The notes under the pieces are model-generated. The model did no database searches and was not told the origin of the DNA. It saw only the letters and a list, made by a program, of their open reading frames with translations. 64,000 nt of DNA. Origin: Herbaspirillum rhizosphaerae_A (lineage in GTDB: Bacteria > Pseudomonadota > Gammaproteobacteria > Burkholderiales > Burkholderiaceae_D). The translations under genes and the position numbers were made by a program. The stretch's first letter is position 1. The number at the start of each line of letters is the position of its first letter. The stretch is taken from the NCBI RefSeq assembly GCF_046025915.1, contig NZ_JAQQFR010000001.1:124001-188000 (forward strand), read 5' to 3'. This document shows, piece after piece, positions 25,204-34,364 of the stretch.

Positions 25204-27515
25204 CCCGAACCCTGCGCTATCTGCTGGTGGTGGGCGGCGGTGTCATCAGCATTCTGTTGTTCCTGCTGGCCTCGGCCTCTGAAAACTCCGCACTGTTCGA
25301 TCAGCACTATCCCTGGCTGCTGGGCCTGAATGCACTGGCGGCGGTTGCTCTGCTGCTGCTGGTCGTGCTGCTGCTGACACGGCTGTACAAACGCTACCGG
25401 CGCGGCAAGTTCGGCTCCAAGCTGCTGGCACGGCTGGTGATGCTGTTTGCACTGATTGGCATTCTGCCCGGCGCGGTGATCTATCTGGTGTCGGTGCAGT
25501 TTGTATCGCGCTCGATCGAATCGTGGTTTGACGTGCGGATGGAAGCAGCGCTGGAATCCGGTCTCAATCTCGGCCGCAATGCACTGGACTCCTCCCTGAC
25601 CGACCTGGCTGCGCGTGGACGTGCCATGGCGCAGGAACTGGCCGACATGTCTGAATCCGAGCAGGTTACCTATCTGTCGCGACAACGCGATCAGAGCATG
25701 GAAATCACCGTCGTCAATGCCAATGGCCAAGTTCTGGCCGCGGTAGGCGGCCGTATCGGCGTGCTGACGCCGACCGTGCCGACCGCAGCCATGATGCGCC
25801 AGGCCAAAGTCACACGCGGCTTCTCGGTCGTGGAAAGCGACGATTCACGCCCGCTCAACGGCGAATCGGATTCGGACGGCAACCTGCGCCTGCATGTGGT
25901 GATCTCCGTACCAACGTCTTCCAAAGCGATGGGCCTGCAAAACGACAATCGTTTTCTGCAAATTCTGCAGCCCGTGCCGGACTACCTCGCCACCAATGCA
26001 GAAACCCTGCGGCTGGCCTACAGCGAATACCAGCAACGCTCGGTGTCACGCTCCGGCCTGCGCAAGATTTATATCGTCACCCTGACCCTGACGCTGCTGC
26101 TGGCCATTTTCGGCGCCATCGCCAGCGCCTTCCTGATCGCCAGTGACCTCGCCAAACCTTTGCTGCTGCTGGCGGAAGGCACCAAGGCCGTGGCCGAGGG
26201 CGACCTGTCACCGCGCCCGATTGTCAGCACGTCAGATGAACTAGGCACGCTGACCCAATCCTTCAACACTATGACGCGGCAGCTGCTGGAAGCGCGCACC
26301 TCGGTGGAGAAGAATCGCGCCGAGCTGGAAAACGCCAAAGCCTATCTGGAATCCGTGCTCGCCAATATGTCCGCCGGCGTGATGGTGCTAGACAGCGAGT
26401 TCTCCATCGTCAGCGTCAACGACTCGGTGCGCCGCATCCTCGGCTACGACTTCAGCGGCCGTGTCGGCACGCCGCTGCACACCATCGACGGCCAGGCGCT
26501 GTTTGCCGAAGCGATCATCAAGGCCTTCTCGGAACAGCGCGCCCATCTTGCGTCCGACGTCGCCGAAGACAGTCTTCACTGGCAACAGCAGATTGAGCTG
26601 CCGCATCGCGGCACAAATGCCACCACCGGGAGCATTGATTCACCCGCCCCGGAAACCCGCAGAGAAGACAGCAAGGAAGGCGACTCTGCCAGCGGCAAAA
26701 TCACCCTGCTGGCGCGCGGCTCGCACTTGCCGGTGGAAAGCGGCGTGGGCTATGTGGTCGTATTTGACGATATCAGCAACGTGATTTCTGCCCAGCGCTC
26801 GATTGCCTGGGGCGAAGTAGCGCGGCGTCTGGCGCATGAAATCAAAAACCCGCTGACGCCCATTCAGCTCTCTGCCGAACGGCTGCAGATGCGCCTGGCC
26901 GACAAGTTGATGCCGCAGGACGCGGCGATACTGGAAAAAAGCACGACAACGATTGTGAATCAGGTCACCGCCATGAAGCACATGGTCGACGACTTCCGCG
27001 AATACGCGAAGACGCCGCCGGCCAAACCTTCTGCATTGGACCTGAACGCACTGACCGAAGAAATTCTGCACCTTTATCTGGCCGGCGACGGTCGCGACAG
27101 CATTCACGTCAAGCTGGCACCAGACTTGCCGAAAGTCATGGGCGACGCTACCCAATTGCGCCAGGTCATCCACAACCTGCTGCAGAATGCGCAAGACGCT
27201 GTCGCCGAAAATGGCGACATAGCGCCGCATATCGACGTGGCGACGGAATTGATCAAGTATCAGGGTTCGGGCGGCGCTGCACGCAGTGCGGTACGCCTGA
27301 CCATCACCGACAATGGCCCGGGTTTCGCCTCGAAAATTTTAGCTAGCGCATTCGAACCTTATGTCACATCGAAACCAAAAGGTACTGGCTTAGGCCTCGC
27401 GATGGTCAAGAAAATCATCGACGAGCATGGCGGACGAGTCGATATACAGAATAGAAGCGAAACAAGAGGCGCAAAAATATTGATTTTGCTGTTAAAGTTA
27501 GCATCCGATGCATAA
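25200..27515 (+). CDS. ntrY: NtrY-like sensor histidine kinase
   Basis: 771 residues. Three N-terminal helices (to about residue 105), a periplasmic sensor of about 180 residues, a fourth helix near 290, HAMP (about 310-362), PAS (about 375-480), then HisKA with RRLAHEIKNPLTPIQ (His about 546) and HATPase with NLLQNAQDAV, DNGPGF and GTGLGLAMVKKII. The layout matches NtrY of the NtrYX system, linked in other proteobacteria to nitrogen metabolism, redox or envelope control. The signal here is unknown. The partner regulator follows 212 nt later. Confidence 0.9.
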   Translation: MTRTLRYLLVVGGGVISILLFLLASASENSALFDQHYPWLLGLNALAAVALLLLVVLLLTRLYKRYRRGKFGSKLLARLVMLFALIGILPGAVIYLVSVQFVSRSIESWFDVRMEAALESGLNLGRNALDSSLTDLAARGRAMAQELADMSESEQVTYLSRQRDQSMEITVVNANGQVLAAVGGRIGVLTPTVPTAAMMRQAKVTRGFSVVESDDSRPLNGESDSDGNLRLHVVISVPTSSKAMGLQNDNRFLQILQPVPDYLATNAETLRLAYSEYQQRSVSRSGLRKIYIVTLTLTLLLAIFGAIASAFLIASDLAKPLLLLAEGTKAVAEGDLSPRPIVSTSDELGTLTQSFNTMTRQLLEARTSVEKNRAELENAKAYLESVLANMSAGVMVLDSEFSIVSVNDSVRRILGYDFSGRVGTPLHTIDGQALFAEAIIKAFSEQRAHLASDVAEDSLHWQQQIELPHRGTNATTGSIDSPAPETRREDSKEGDSASGKITLLARGSHLPVESGVGYVVVFDDISNVISAQRSIAWGEVARRLAHEIKNPLTPIQLSAERLQMRLADKLMPQDAAILEKSTTTIVNQVTAMKHMVDDFREYAKTPPAKPSALDLNALTEEILHLYLAGDGRDSIHVKLAPDLPKVMGDATQLRQVIHNLLQNAQDAVAENGDIAPHIDVATELIKYQGSGGAARSAVRLTITDNGPGFASKILASAFEPYVTSKPKGTGLGLAMVKKIIDEHGGRVDIQNRSETRGAKILILLLKLASDA

Positions 27516-27727
27516 GGATTAAGATTTTTGTCGTAGCTGCCGTTGATACATGGGTCTTTACCGAGTAAGGTTGCGAAATTAGGCCGGCGTTTTTTGTGTC
27601 TGCGTGCCGTACCATTTATGCGTACTGTCCTCGCCGACACGCCAGATTGATTTTGTAGCGGTGCTTTGCAAAGAGTGCACCGGTAGCGCAGAAAATCTCA
27701 AAAATATCTAGTGAGGAAAGCAGGCAC

Positions 27728-28465
27728 ATGGCTAACATCCTGGTCGTCGATGACGAAATGGGTATCCGCGAATTGCTCTCGGAAATTTTGGGCGATGAGG
27801 GACATGTCGTAGCAACCGCCGAGAATGCACAACAGGCGCGTGAATTGAGATCGGGCAGCGTTCCCGATCTGGTGCTGCTCGACATCTGGATGCCGGACAC
27901 CGATGGTGTCACGCTGCTCAAGGAATGGCAGCGCGACGGTCTGTTGACGATGCCTGTCATCATGATGTCAGGCCATGCGACCATCGACACCGCTGTCGAA
28001 GCGACCCGCATCGGCGCTCTCAACTTTCTGGAAAAACCGATCGCACTGCAAAAGCTGCTCAAAGCAGTTCAGCAAGGCCTGTCGCACAGCCGCGAACCTG
28101 CACGTCCGGTCTCGTACATCCGTCCGACAGTCACGGCGAATACCGACAGCATCGATCACCACTCCAGTCCGCCGTCGTCCTACGCGCCGCCAAGCGCGTC
28201 CGACACGCTGCACCACGGACATGGCATGGCGATCGCCCCGGCGTACGCACCCATCGCCGACAATGCCTCCAATATTTCCTTTGACCTGCCGTTGCGCGAA
28301 GCGCGCGATGCGTTCGAGCGCGCTTACTTCGAATATCATCTGGTGCGCGAGAATGGCAGCATGACGCGCGTAGCAGAGCGTACAGGGCTGGAACGTACTC
28401 ACCTTTACCGCAAACTCAAGCAGCTGGGCGTAGAACCCGGCAAGCTGTCCAAAAAGAGCATCTAA
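27728..28465 (+). CDS. NtrX-like response regulator without AAA+ domain
   Basis: 245 residues. Receiver domain (about 1-120) with Asp52 in LVLLDIWMPD, acidic pocket VVDDE and EKPI with the conserved Lys. A disordered Pro/Ser/His-rich linker (about 125-185) is followed by a Fis-type helix-turn-helix (about 195-240, MTRVAERTGLERTHLYRKLKQLGV). The central sigma-54 AAA+ domain of classical NtrX is missing, so it cannot activate sigma-54 polymerase in the usual way and more likely acts as a DNA-binding regulator of sigma-70 promoters. GAGGAAAG precedes the ATG. Confidence 0.9.
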   Translation: MANILVVDDEMGIRELLSEILGDEGHVVATAENAQQARELRSGSVPDLVLLDIWMPDTDGVTLLKEWQRDGLLTMPVIMMSGHATIDTAVEATRIGALNFLEKPIALQKLLKAVQQGLSHSREPARPVSYIRPTVTANTDSIDHHSSPPSSYAPPSASDTLHHGHGMAIAPAYAPIADNASNISFDLPLREARDAFERAYFEYHLVRENGSMTRVAERTGLERTHLYRKLKQLGVEPGKLSKKSI

Positions 28466-28480
28466 GGAGTTGATGCCTCA

Positions 28481-28520
28481 CGGCAAAGCAGGATCACCTG
28501 CTTTGCCGCATACCGTATTT
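28481..28520 (+). terminator. Terminator of the ntrYX unit
   Basis: Perfect 12-bp stem (28481-28492 with 28497-28508) and ATCA loop, 15 nt after the ntrX stop, followed shortly by ATTTTT (28516-28521). Confidence 0.75.
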
Positions 28521-28884
28521 TTACCGGGTTCTTCCCGTCAACAGAAAAGCGCGGCATACTCACCCGCGGTTTTACAGCAGATTTACGGTGCGTTTGAGCT
28601 AGTTCCTGGCTAATTAAGCGCTAACACTAACCGTATCACTTTCAGCACCGGTAACGCCGGATGTTCTCTCCCGGAACCTTCTCGCAGCAAGTTTATCCAC
28701 TCTGAAGGCGGCTCGCCTGTTCGTTCATGTCATTTTGTCATCCGGGGCACAAGTTATCCCCAATTGCGCCGTAAAACACTTAGGGAGATCAAAGAACGAG
28801 TCCAGAGGGGCACACCCCCACCTTGAAATCCCCGGATATGACGCCACTTCCTTCACAAAGCTAGCATTTGCATAAGGAGCCACT
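28521..28884. other. Intergenic region upstream of DUF3567 gene
   Basis: 364 nt with no supported gene. Two DnaA-box-like 9-mers on the plus strand, TTATCCACT (28693-28701) and TTATCCCCA (28754-28762), each differ from TTATCCACA at one position. AAGGAG lies before the next ATG. No promoter is clear. Confidence 0.35.
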
Positions 28885-29142
28885 ATGAACCTGATCTACA
28901 ACAGTGAGCAATACAGCGTCGTTGAATTTGGTGCCGACCGTGACCATGAAGCCTTGCGCTTTGGCGGTTATGAAATCATGGACAAATCGGGACAGCGCGA
29001 AATCTACATCGACGGCCCCGCCGCCGAGTTGTTTCGCAAGGATGTGCAGGAATTGATCGCGACGGAACCGTCGATGGAAGACATCGATACCTTCCTCAGC
29101 AAGTACGATCTGATGATGCGCCATCCGATGACTTTGCACTAA
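28885..29142 (+). CDS. DUF3567-family small protein
   Basis: 85 residues, acidic, starting MNLIYNSEQYSVVEFG and including GGYEIMDKSGQREIYIDG. It matches the DUF3567 family of betaproteobacteria, of unknown function. A good ribosome site (AAGGAG, 8 nt upstream) supports expression. No operon partner. Confidence 0.8.
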   Translation: MNLIYNSEQYSVVEFGADRDHEALRFGGYEIMDKSGQREIYIDGPAAELFRKDVQELIATEPSMEDIDTFLSKYDLMMRHPMTLH

Positions 29143-29376
29143 GAGCCTACGGAAAAAATAAAGTACGTAGATCTCCGGACCATCGCGACGCGATCCCGCG
29201 GCACCACGCCACCACCGGGATTGCTTCGCGTCATCAAGCTTCGGCAATCCATCTGCATCCGGCGGAAAACTTCCCTCCCCTCTTTTAGCTTTCTCCCGTT
29301 TCCGCCATTCTCCGGCAGTCACTTGCATTTTTCCACACGGCTATAATGTCAGGCTTCTCTCGCATTCAAGCCTGAA

Positions 29377-30060
29377 GTGAACTCGTCTCCCATCACCAGC
29401 AGCCAGACCGGCATTCATGAACAGCTCTCCACGCTGGTCGTGAGACATATGGCGACGCCGTTCCGTAAGCCCGTCACTGACTACAATCGCAAGGCATTCG
29501 ACAGCAGCATCGCCACATGGCGCACGGCAGGTGCAGCACCGCTGATCCTGGATACCGGATGCGGCGTGGGCCTGTCGTCCTATCATCTGGCGGTGCAGTA
29601 TCCGGATCATTTCATCATCGGCATCGATCAATCGGAAGACCGGCTGGCGCGTAATACCCATTGGAGCGGGCCCGAGCCGCTCAACCTGTGCTTCGTCCGC
29701 GCCGATCTGGTCGATTATTGGCGTCTGCTGCTGGAAGCACGCATTTTCCCCGCCCGTCAGTATTTGCTCTACCCCAATCCCTGGCCCAAGATCGGCCATG
29801 TGGCGCGACGCTGGCAAGGCCATGCGGTGTTCCCAACGATCGTCGCCTTGGGGGGGTATGTCGAATGCCGCAGCAACTGGCAGATTTACATTGAAGAATT
29901 CGCGGCAGCGCTCAATCAAGTCGCCACAGACAGACTGGATCGCATCGCCATCAGCGAAACCTATGCGACCGAAACGCCGATCACTCCCTTTGAGCGCAAG
30001 TACCTGTCCTCGGGACATGGTTTGTGGCGTTGCTGTGCGCAGGTGAGCGCAGCGCTTTGA
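29377..30060 (+). CDS. TrmB-like SAM-dependent methyltransferase
   Basis: 227 residues from GTG 29377. The SAM-binding motif LDTGCGVGLSSYHLA and the later YPNPWPKIGHVARRW resemble TrmB, which makes m7G46 in tRNA; the canonical forms are GxGxG and PDPWPKKRHxKRR, so this one is divergent at both places. The N-terminal part is longer and polar. It could be the only TrmB, or a paralogue with another RNA substrate. Standalone gene. Confidence 0.75.
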   Translation: MNSSPITSSQTGIHEQLSTLVVRHMATPFRKPVTDYNRKAFDSSIATWRTAGAAPLILDTGCGVGLSSYHLAVQYPDHFIIGIDQSEDRLARNTHWSGPEPLNLCFVRADLVDYWRLLLEARIFPARQYLLYPNPWPKIGHVARRWQGHAVFPTIVALGGYVECRSNWQIYIEEFAAALNQVATDRLDRIAISETYATETPITPFERKYLSSGHGLWRCCAQVSAAL

Positions 30061-30157
30061 CATAAACCAGATTCCAACACACGCACCGAGTCCACAACCT
30101 AAGCTCAACCTATCCCTTAATCCTCGCCAACATGGCTCTTCTTCCCGGATATCCAGC

Positions 30158-30994
30158 ATGAGTCTCGCTGTCATCGCACTGGTGCTCTGCGCCGCCCTGT
30201 TGCACGCCTCATGGAACGCTTTACTGAAAAGCAGCGGCGACCGTCTCGCTTCGCTCACGCTCATGACCATCGGCGCTGGCATCGCCGCTATCCCACTGGT
30301 GGTGTTCACGCCGCTACCGCATGCAGACGCGTGGTTCTACATCATCCTTTCCGCAATCCTGCATACCGGCTACAACCTGTTTCTGATCCGTGCCTATCGC
30401 ATTGGCGACTTCGGTCAGTCCTACCCGATCGCGCGCGGCTCGTCGCCGCTGCTGGTGTCAATCGGCGCCGCGATCTTCGCCGGCGAACAGATGAACAGCT
30501 ACACTTGGATCGGCGTCGGCCTGGTATCGATCGGCATCATCAGCCTCGCGCATCTCAAAGATCGCCGCAACCTGTCCGGCCCGATTGCCGCGTTCACCAC
30601 CGGCGCTTTCATCGCAGCCTACACCGTCACCGACGGCATCGGCGCCCGTCTGGCGGGCAACTCCATCTCCTATTCAGGCTGGTTGTTTGTGCTCGACAGC
30701 TTTCCGCTGGCCTTGATTTTCATGTGGATGCATCGACGCCTGCCGATGGCAACGGAGCGCAAGCAAAACAGGCTCAGTCTTGCCGGTGGCGTCATGTCTT
30801 TGCTGGCTTACGGGATTGTGATCTGGGCGGTGACGCTGGCGCCGATGGGAACCATCTCAGCATTGCGCGAGACGTCGGTACTGTTTGCCGCGTTGATCGG
30901 TGCGATCTTTCTGGGAGAAAAACTGACGATGCGGCGCATCTTTGCCTGCATCGTCATTACCGTCGGCGCTATCGTGCTGGGGATGCATCGCTAG
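30158..30994 (+). CDS. DMT-superfamily (EamA) transporter
   Basis: 278 residues, ten helices in two EamA repeats. The first repeat reads ALLHASWNALLKSSGDRLAS, and AYRIGDFGQSYPIARGSSPLL and GTISALRETSVLFAALIGAIFLGEKL are EamA landmarks. Substrate unknown. It is not closely similar to the EamA protein at 19.6 kb. A hairpin overlaps its stop codon. Confidence 0.87.
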   Translation: MSLAVIALVLCAALLHASWNALLKSSGDRLASLTLMTIGAGIAAIPLVVFTPLPHADAWFYIILSAILHTGYNLFLIRAYRIGDFGQSYPIARGSSPLLVSIGAAIFAGEQMNSYTWIGVGLVSIGIISLAHLKDRRNLSGPIAAFTTGAFIAAYTVTDGIGARLAGNSISYSGWLFVLDSFPLALIFMWMHRRLPMATERKQNRLSLAGGVMSLLAYGIVIWAVTLAPMGTISALRETSVLFAALIGAIFLGEKLTMRRIFACIVITVGAIVLGMHR

Positions 30995-31003
30995 CACGAT
31001 AGC
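30968..31003 (+). terminator. Hairpin overlapping the EamA stop codon
   Basis: Perfect 11-bp stem GCTATCGTGCT/AGCACGATAGC (30968-30978 with 30993-31003) with a 14-nt loop. The stop TAG (30992-30994) lies at the loop edge. It is followed by TTGATAGC, not a T-run. It lies between convergent EamA and kup. Confidence 0.5.
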
Positions 31004-31029
31004 TTGATAGCACCGACGTAAATGAAGCC

Positions 31030-32931
31030 TTAGATTTCGACCTTCGTTCCCAGCTCCACCACCCGGTTCGCCGGGATGTGGAAGAAGTCCGAAGGCTTGG
31101 CGCCGTTCTGATACATCCACGCGAACAGCTGTTCGCGCCACAGCGACATACCCAGCAACTTGCTCGGCACCACCGTGTCCCGCGCCAGGAAGAAGGACGT
31201 GTCCATCAACTCGAACTCCATGTTGAACTGCGCCGCCGTCAGATCCAGCACCTTGTTCACTTCCGGCGCTTCCTTGAAGCCGAACGCGGCACGCAGCAAA
31301 TAAACGTTGCCGCCCATGTCCTTGAGCGTCAGGCGATTTTCGTTGGAAACATAAGGCACGTCCCAGATACTGATCTTCAGGAAGAACACGCGTTCGTGCA
31401 AGATGCGGTTGTGCTTGAGATTATGCAGCAGCGCCACCGGCACGGTATTGATATTGCCGGTCATGAACACCGCGGTACCGCCAACACGATGCGGTGGATG
31501 CGCCAGCAAACCCTCGACGAACGGTTCCAGTGGAATGCCGTCGTCCTTGATGCGCGTGCGCAGCAACATGCGCCCCGAATACCAGGTCATCAGCAGGAAG
31601 AACGCGGCGCCGCCCAACAGCAGCGGGAACCAGCCGCCGTCGGCGATCTTCAGCAAATTGGCGGCAAAGAACGCGAAGTCAACAGTAAAGAATGCGCCAA
31701 TCACCAGCGTGACCAGCACAGGATGCCATTTCCATTCGATACGCATCACGACCGCCGCCAGTATGGTGGTAATCACCATCGTAGTCGTCACCGCCACACC
31801 GTACGCAGCCGCCAGATTGTCGGATTTCTTGAACGCCAGCACCACTGCCACCACCAGCACCAGCAACATCCAGTTGATCAGCGGAATATAGATCTGGCCA
31901 CGCTCGTCTTCCGACGTATGCAGAATGCGCATGCGCGGCACGAAGCCCAGCAGAATCGCCTGACTGGTCAGCGAGAATGCGCCGGAAATCACCGCCTGCG
32001 ACGCAATCACCGTCGCAAACGTTGCCAGCACCACCATCGGTACCAGCAGCACCTCCGGCACCATCAGATAAAACGGATTCTGAATCGCCGCGGGATTGGT
32101 CAGCAGATTAGCACCCTGGCCGAAGTAATTGATCACCAGGCACGGCATCACGGTATACAGCCACGCAAAGCGAATCGGGCGAATGCCGAAATGCCCCATG
32201 TCGGCATACAGCGCTTCGGCACCGGTCAGCACCAGCACCACTGAACCGAGCACGATGAACGCCTGCAGCGAATGCTCGATCATGAAATGCACGGCGTAGT
32301 AGGGATTGATCGCCACCATGATGCCCGGCGCCTTGAGGATGTGATATACCCCCAGCGCGCCCAGCGAAATGAACCAGATGAACATGATCGGCCCAAACAG
32401 CTTGCCGACCAGATTGGTGCCGTGACGCTGAATCAAGAACAGGCCGATCAGAATCGCCAGCGTCAGCGGGATCACGTAATGCGAGGTCCCCGGTACCGCG
32501 ATATCCATCCCCTCCACCGCCGATAGCACCGAAATCGCCGGCGTGATCACCACGTCGCCATAGAACATACAGGCGCCGAACACGCCCAGCATCATCAGCC
32601 ATTTGGCACGCGGCGAACCGCTCACGGCCGTGCGCAACGACAGCGCCATCAAGGCCAGTACACCACCTTCGCCGTTGTTGTCGGCGCGCATGACGAACAG
32701 CACGTATTTGAGCGAGACCACGATCGTGATCGACCAGAACAGCATGGAGATGATGCCAAGGACGGCGTCATGCGAAAACGCGATGCCGTGTTCCGGGCTG
32801 AAGCATTCTTTCAGCGCATAAAGCGGACTGGTGCCGATGTCGCCAAAGACGACGCCCAGTGCTGCCAGGGTGATGATGTGGAGTTTTTGTGACCGGAAGG
32901 AATAATTTGGTCTGACCTGAGATGAACTCAT
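31030..32931 (-). CDS. kup: Potassium transport protein Kup
   Basis: 633-residue KUP/HAK/KT K+ uptake permease, twelve helices (to about residue 450) plus a cytoplasmic C-terminal domain. The start ALGVVFGDIGTSPLYALKECF and the LVLTGAEALYADMGHFG motif are family hallmarks. It imports K+ by proton symport, mainly at low pH. CGGGA lies before the ATG. Confidence 0.96.
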   Translation of the reverse strand: MSSSQVRPNYSFRSQKLHIITLAALGVVFGDIGTSPLYALKECFSPEHGIAFSHDAVLGIISMLFWSITIVVSLKYVLFVMRADNNGEGGVLALMALSLRTAVSGSPRAKWLMMLGVFGACMFYGDVVITPAISVLSAVEGMDIAVPGTSHYVIPLTLAILIGLFLIQRHGTNLVGKLFGPIMFIWFISLGALGVYHILKAPGIMVAINPYYAVHFMIEHSLQAFIVLGSVVLVLTGAEALYADMGHFGIRPIRFAWLYTVMPCLVINYFGQGANLLTNPAAIQNPFYLMVPEVLLVPMVVLATFATVIASQAVISGAFSLTSQAILLGFVPRMRILHTSEDERGQIYIPLINWMLLVLVVAVVLAFKKSDNLAAAYGVAVTTTMVITTILAAVVMRIEWKWHPVLVTLVIGAFFTVDFAFFAANLLKIADGGWFPLLLGGAAFFLLMTWYSGRMLLRTRIKDDGIPLEPFVEGLLAHPPHRVGGTAVFMTGNINTVPVALLHNLKHNRILHERVFFLKISIWDVPYVSNENRLTLKDMGGNVYLLRAAFGFKEAPEVNKVLDLTAAQFNMEFELMDTSFFLARDTVVPSKLLGMSLWREQLFAWMYQNGAKPSDFFHIPANRVVELGTKVEI

Positions 32932-33346
32932 TGTTTTCCCGTATTTGGTTTTGGTGCTTTTAGTTCGAGTTGCGTACCGGCAGGGGCTGTGCAGTTGTGT
33001 GCAGGATGGCAGCCGCAGATTGCAGAACCGGTAAGCGCGTACTTTATCTCACTATTTCCCTCATAGGAGGCTGCGTTGCGCAAAGGCATCTGTCTTGCGC
33101 GCCATCCTTGACATTGGCAAAAGACCAAGCACCCCGCCCCTCTGCATATCGCCCGCTTTTCACCATACAGCGAACGTGCGCCAATGGCTTTCAAAATGCA
33201 GCGAAAACCGCATAAAGATATGCAATAAACACGTTTTTCATTCTTCCCTCAGCTTTATATACTCCAAGCTCATAAGGAAGGACGACTTTCGCTGCTGTTT
33301 GTTCTTAAGACTGTTTTAAAAATCTGTCGCATTCACCGGAGTATGC
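32932..33346. other. Divergent regulatory region between kup and the ABC cluster
   Basis: 415 nt with no supported gene. A sigma-54-like element TGGCTTTCAAAATGCA lies at 33185-33200 on the plus strand, with GG and GC 10 nt apart but a poor middle. CCGGAG (33337-33342) serves the first binding-protein ATG at 33347. I see no clear sigma-70 promoter. Confidence 0.35.
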
Positions 33347-34363
33347 ATGTTCGCCAAACGTTTTCTCTCTGCCGCGCTGAGCCTGAGCCTGCTCGCCGCT
33401 GCCGCTACGGCCCCGGTCGTTGCCCGCGCCGAAGGCCAGCTGCGCATCGCTGAACAATTCGGCGTCGTTTATCTGTTGCTCAATGTCGCTCAGGATCAGA
33501 AGCTGATCGAGAAACACGGCAAAGCCCAAGGCGTCGATATCAAGGTTGACTGGGTCAAGCTGTCTGGCGGTTCGGCGGTCAACGACGCATTGCTGTCAGG
33601 CGCGATCGATATCGCCGGCGCCGGTGTCGGCCCGCTCCTGACCATCTGGGACCGCACCCACGGCCGCCAGAACGTACGCGGCGTCGCTTCGCTGGGCAAC
33701 CTGCCCTACTACCTGGTGAGCAACAACCCCAACGTCAAAACCATCGCCGACCTGAGCGACAAAGACCGCATCGCCCTGCCTGCCGTCGGCGTCTCGGTGC
33801 AATCGCGCGTGCTGCAACTGGCCTCCGCCAAACAATGGGGCGACGCCCAATACAACAAGCTCGACAAGATCAGCGTCGCCGTGCCACATCCCGACGCCGC
33901 TGCCGCCATCATCAACGGCGGTACCGAAATCAGCGCGCATTTCGGCAACCCGCCGTTTCAGGAACAAGAACTGGCGGGCAATCCCAAAGCACACATCGTA
34001 CTGAACTCGTATCAGGTGCTCGGCGGCCCCTCGTCGGCCACGGTGCTGTACGCGACCGAGAAATTCCGCAAAGATAATCCCAAGACCTACAAAGCCTTCG
34101 TCGCCGCACTGGATGAAGCCGCCAAATTTGTCGTCGCCAACCCGGACAAGGCGGCCGATACCTACATCCGCGTCAGCAATGCCAAGATCGACCGCGACCT
34201 GCTGCTGAAGATCATCAAGAACCCGGAAGTGCAATTCAAGATCACGCCGCAAAACACCTACCCGCTCGCCGAATTCATGCAACGCGTCGGCGCCATCAAG
34301 AACAAACCGGCATCGGTGAAAGACTATTTCTTCGACGACGCCCATATCAACGGAGGCAGCTGA
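33347..34363 (+). CDS. ABC transporter substrate-binding protein, sulfonate/nitrate/taurine type (copy 1)
   Basis: 338 residues with a signal peptide cut near VVARAEG. The fold is that of SsuA/TauA-type binding proteins: EGQLRIAEQFGVVYLLLNVAQDQKLIEKHGK at the start, GAGVGPLLTIWDRTHGRQNVRG and a final SVKDYFFDDAH. Sulfonates, taurine or related oxyanion compounds are typical ligands; the real one is unknown. It is followed 1 nt later by a clear paralogue, and then by the ATPase and permease genes of the same system. Confidence 0.85.
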   Translation: MFAKRFLSAALSLSLLAAAATAPVVARAEGQLRIAEQFGVVYLLLNVAQDQKLIEKHGKAQGVDIKVDWVKLSGGSAVNDALLSGAIDIAGAGVGPLLTIWDRTHGRQNVRGVASLGNLPYYLVSNNPNVKTIADLSDKDRIALPAVGVSVQSRVLQLASAKQWGDAQYNKLDKISVAVPHPDAAAAIINGGTEISAHFGNPPFQEQELAGNPKAHIVLNSYQVLGGPSSATVLYATEKFRKDNPKTYKAFVAALDEAAKFVVANPDKAADTYIRVSNAKIDRDLLLKIIKNPEVQFKITPQNTYPLAEFMQRVGAIKNKPASVKDYFFDDAHINGGS

Positions 34364-34364
34364 G

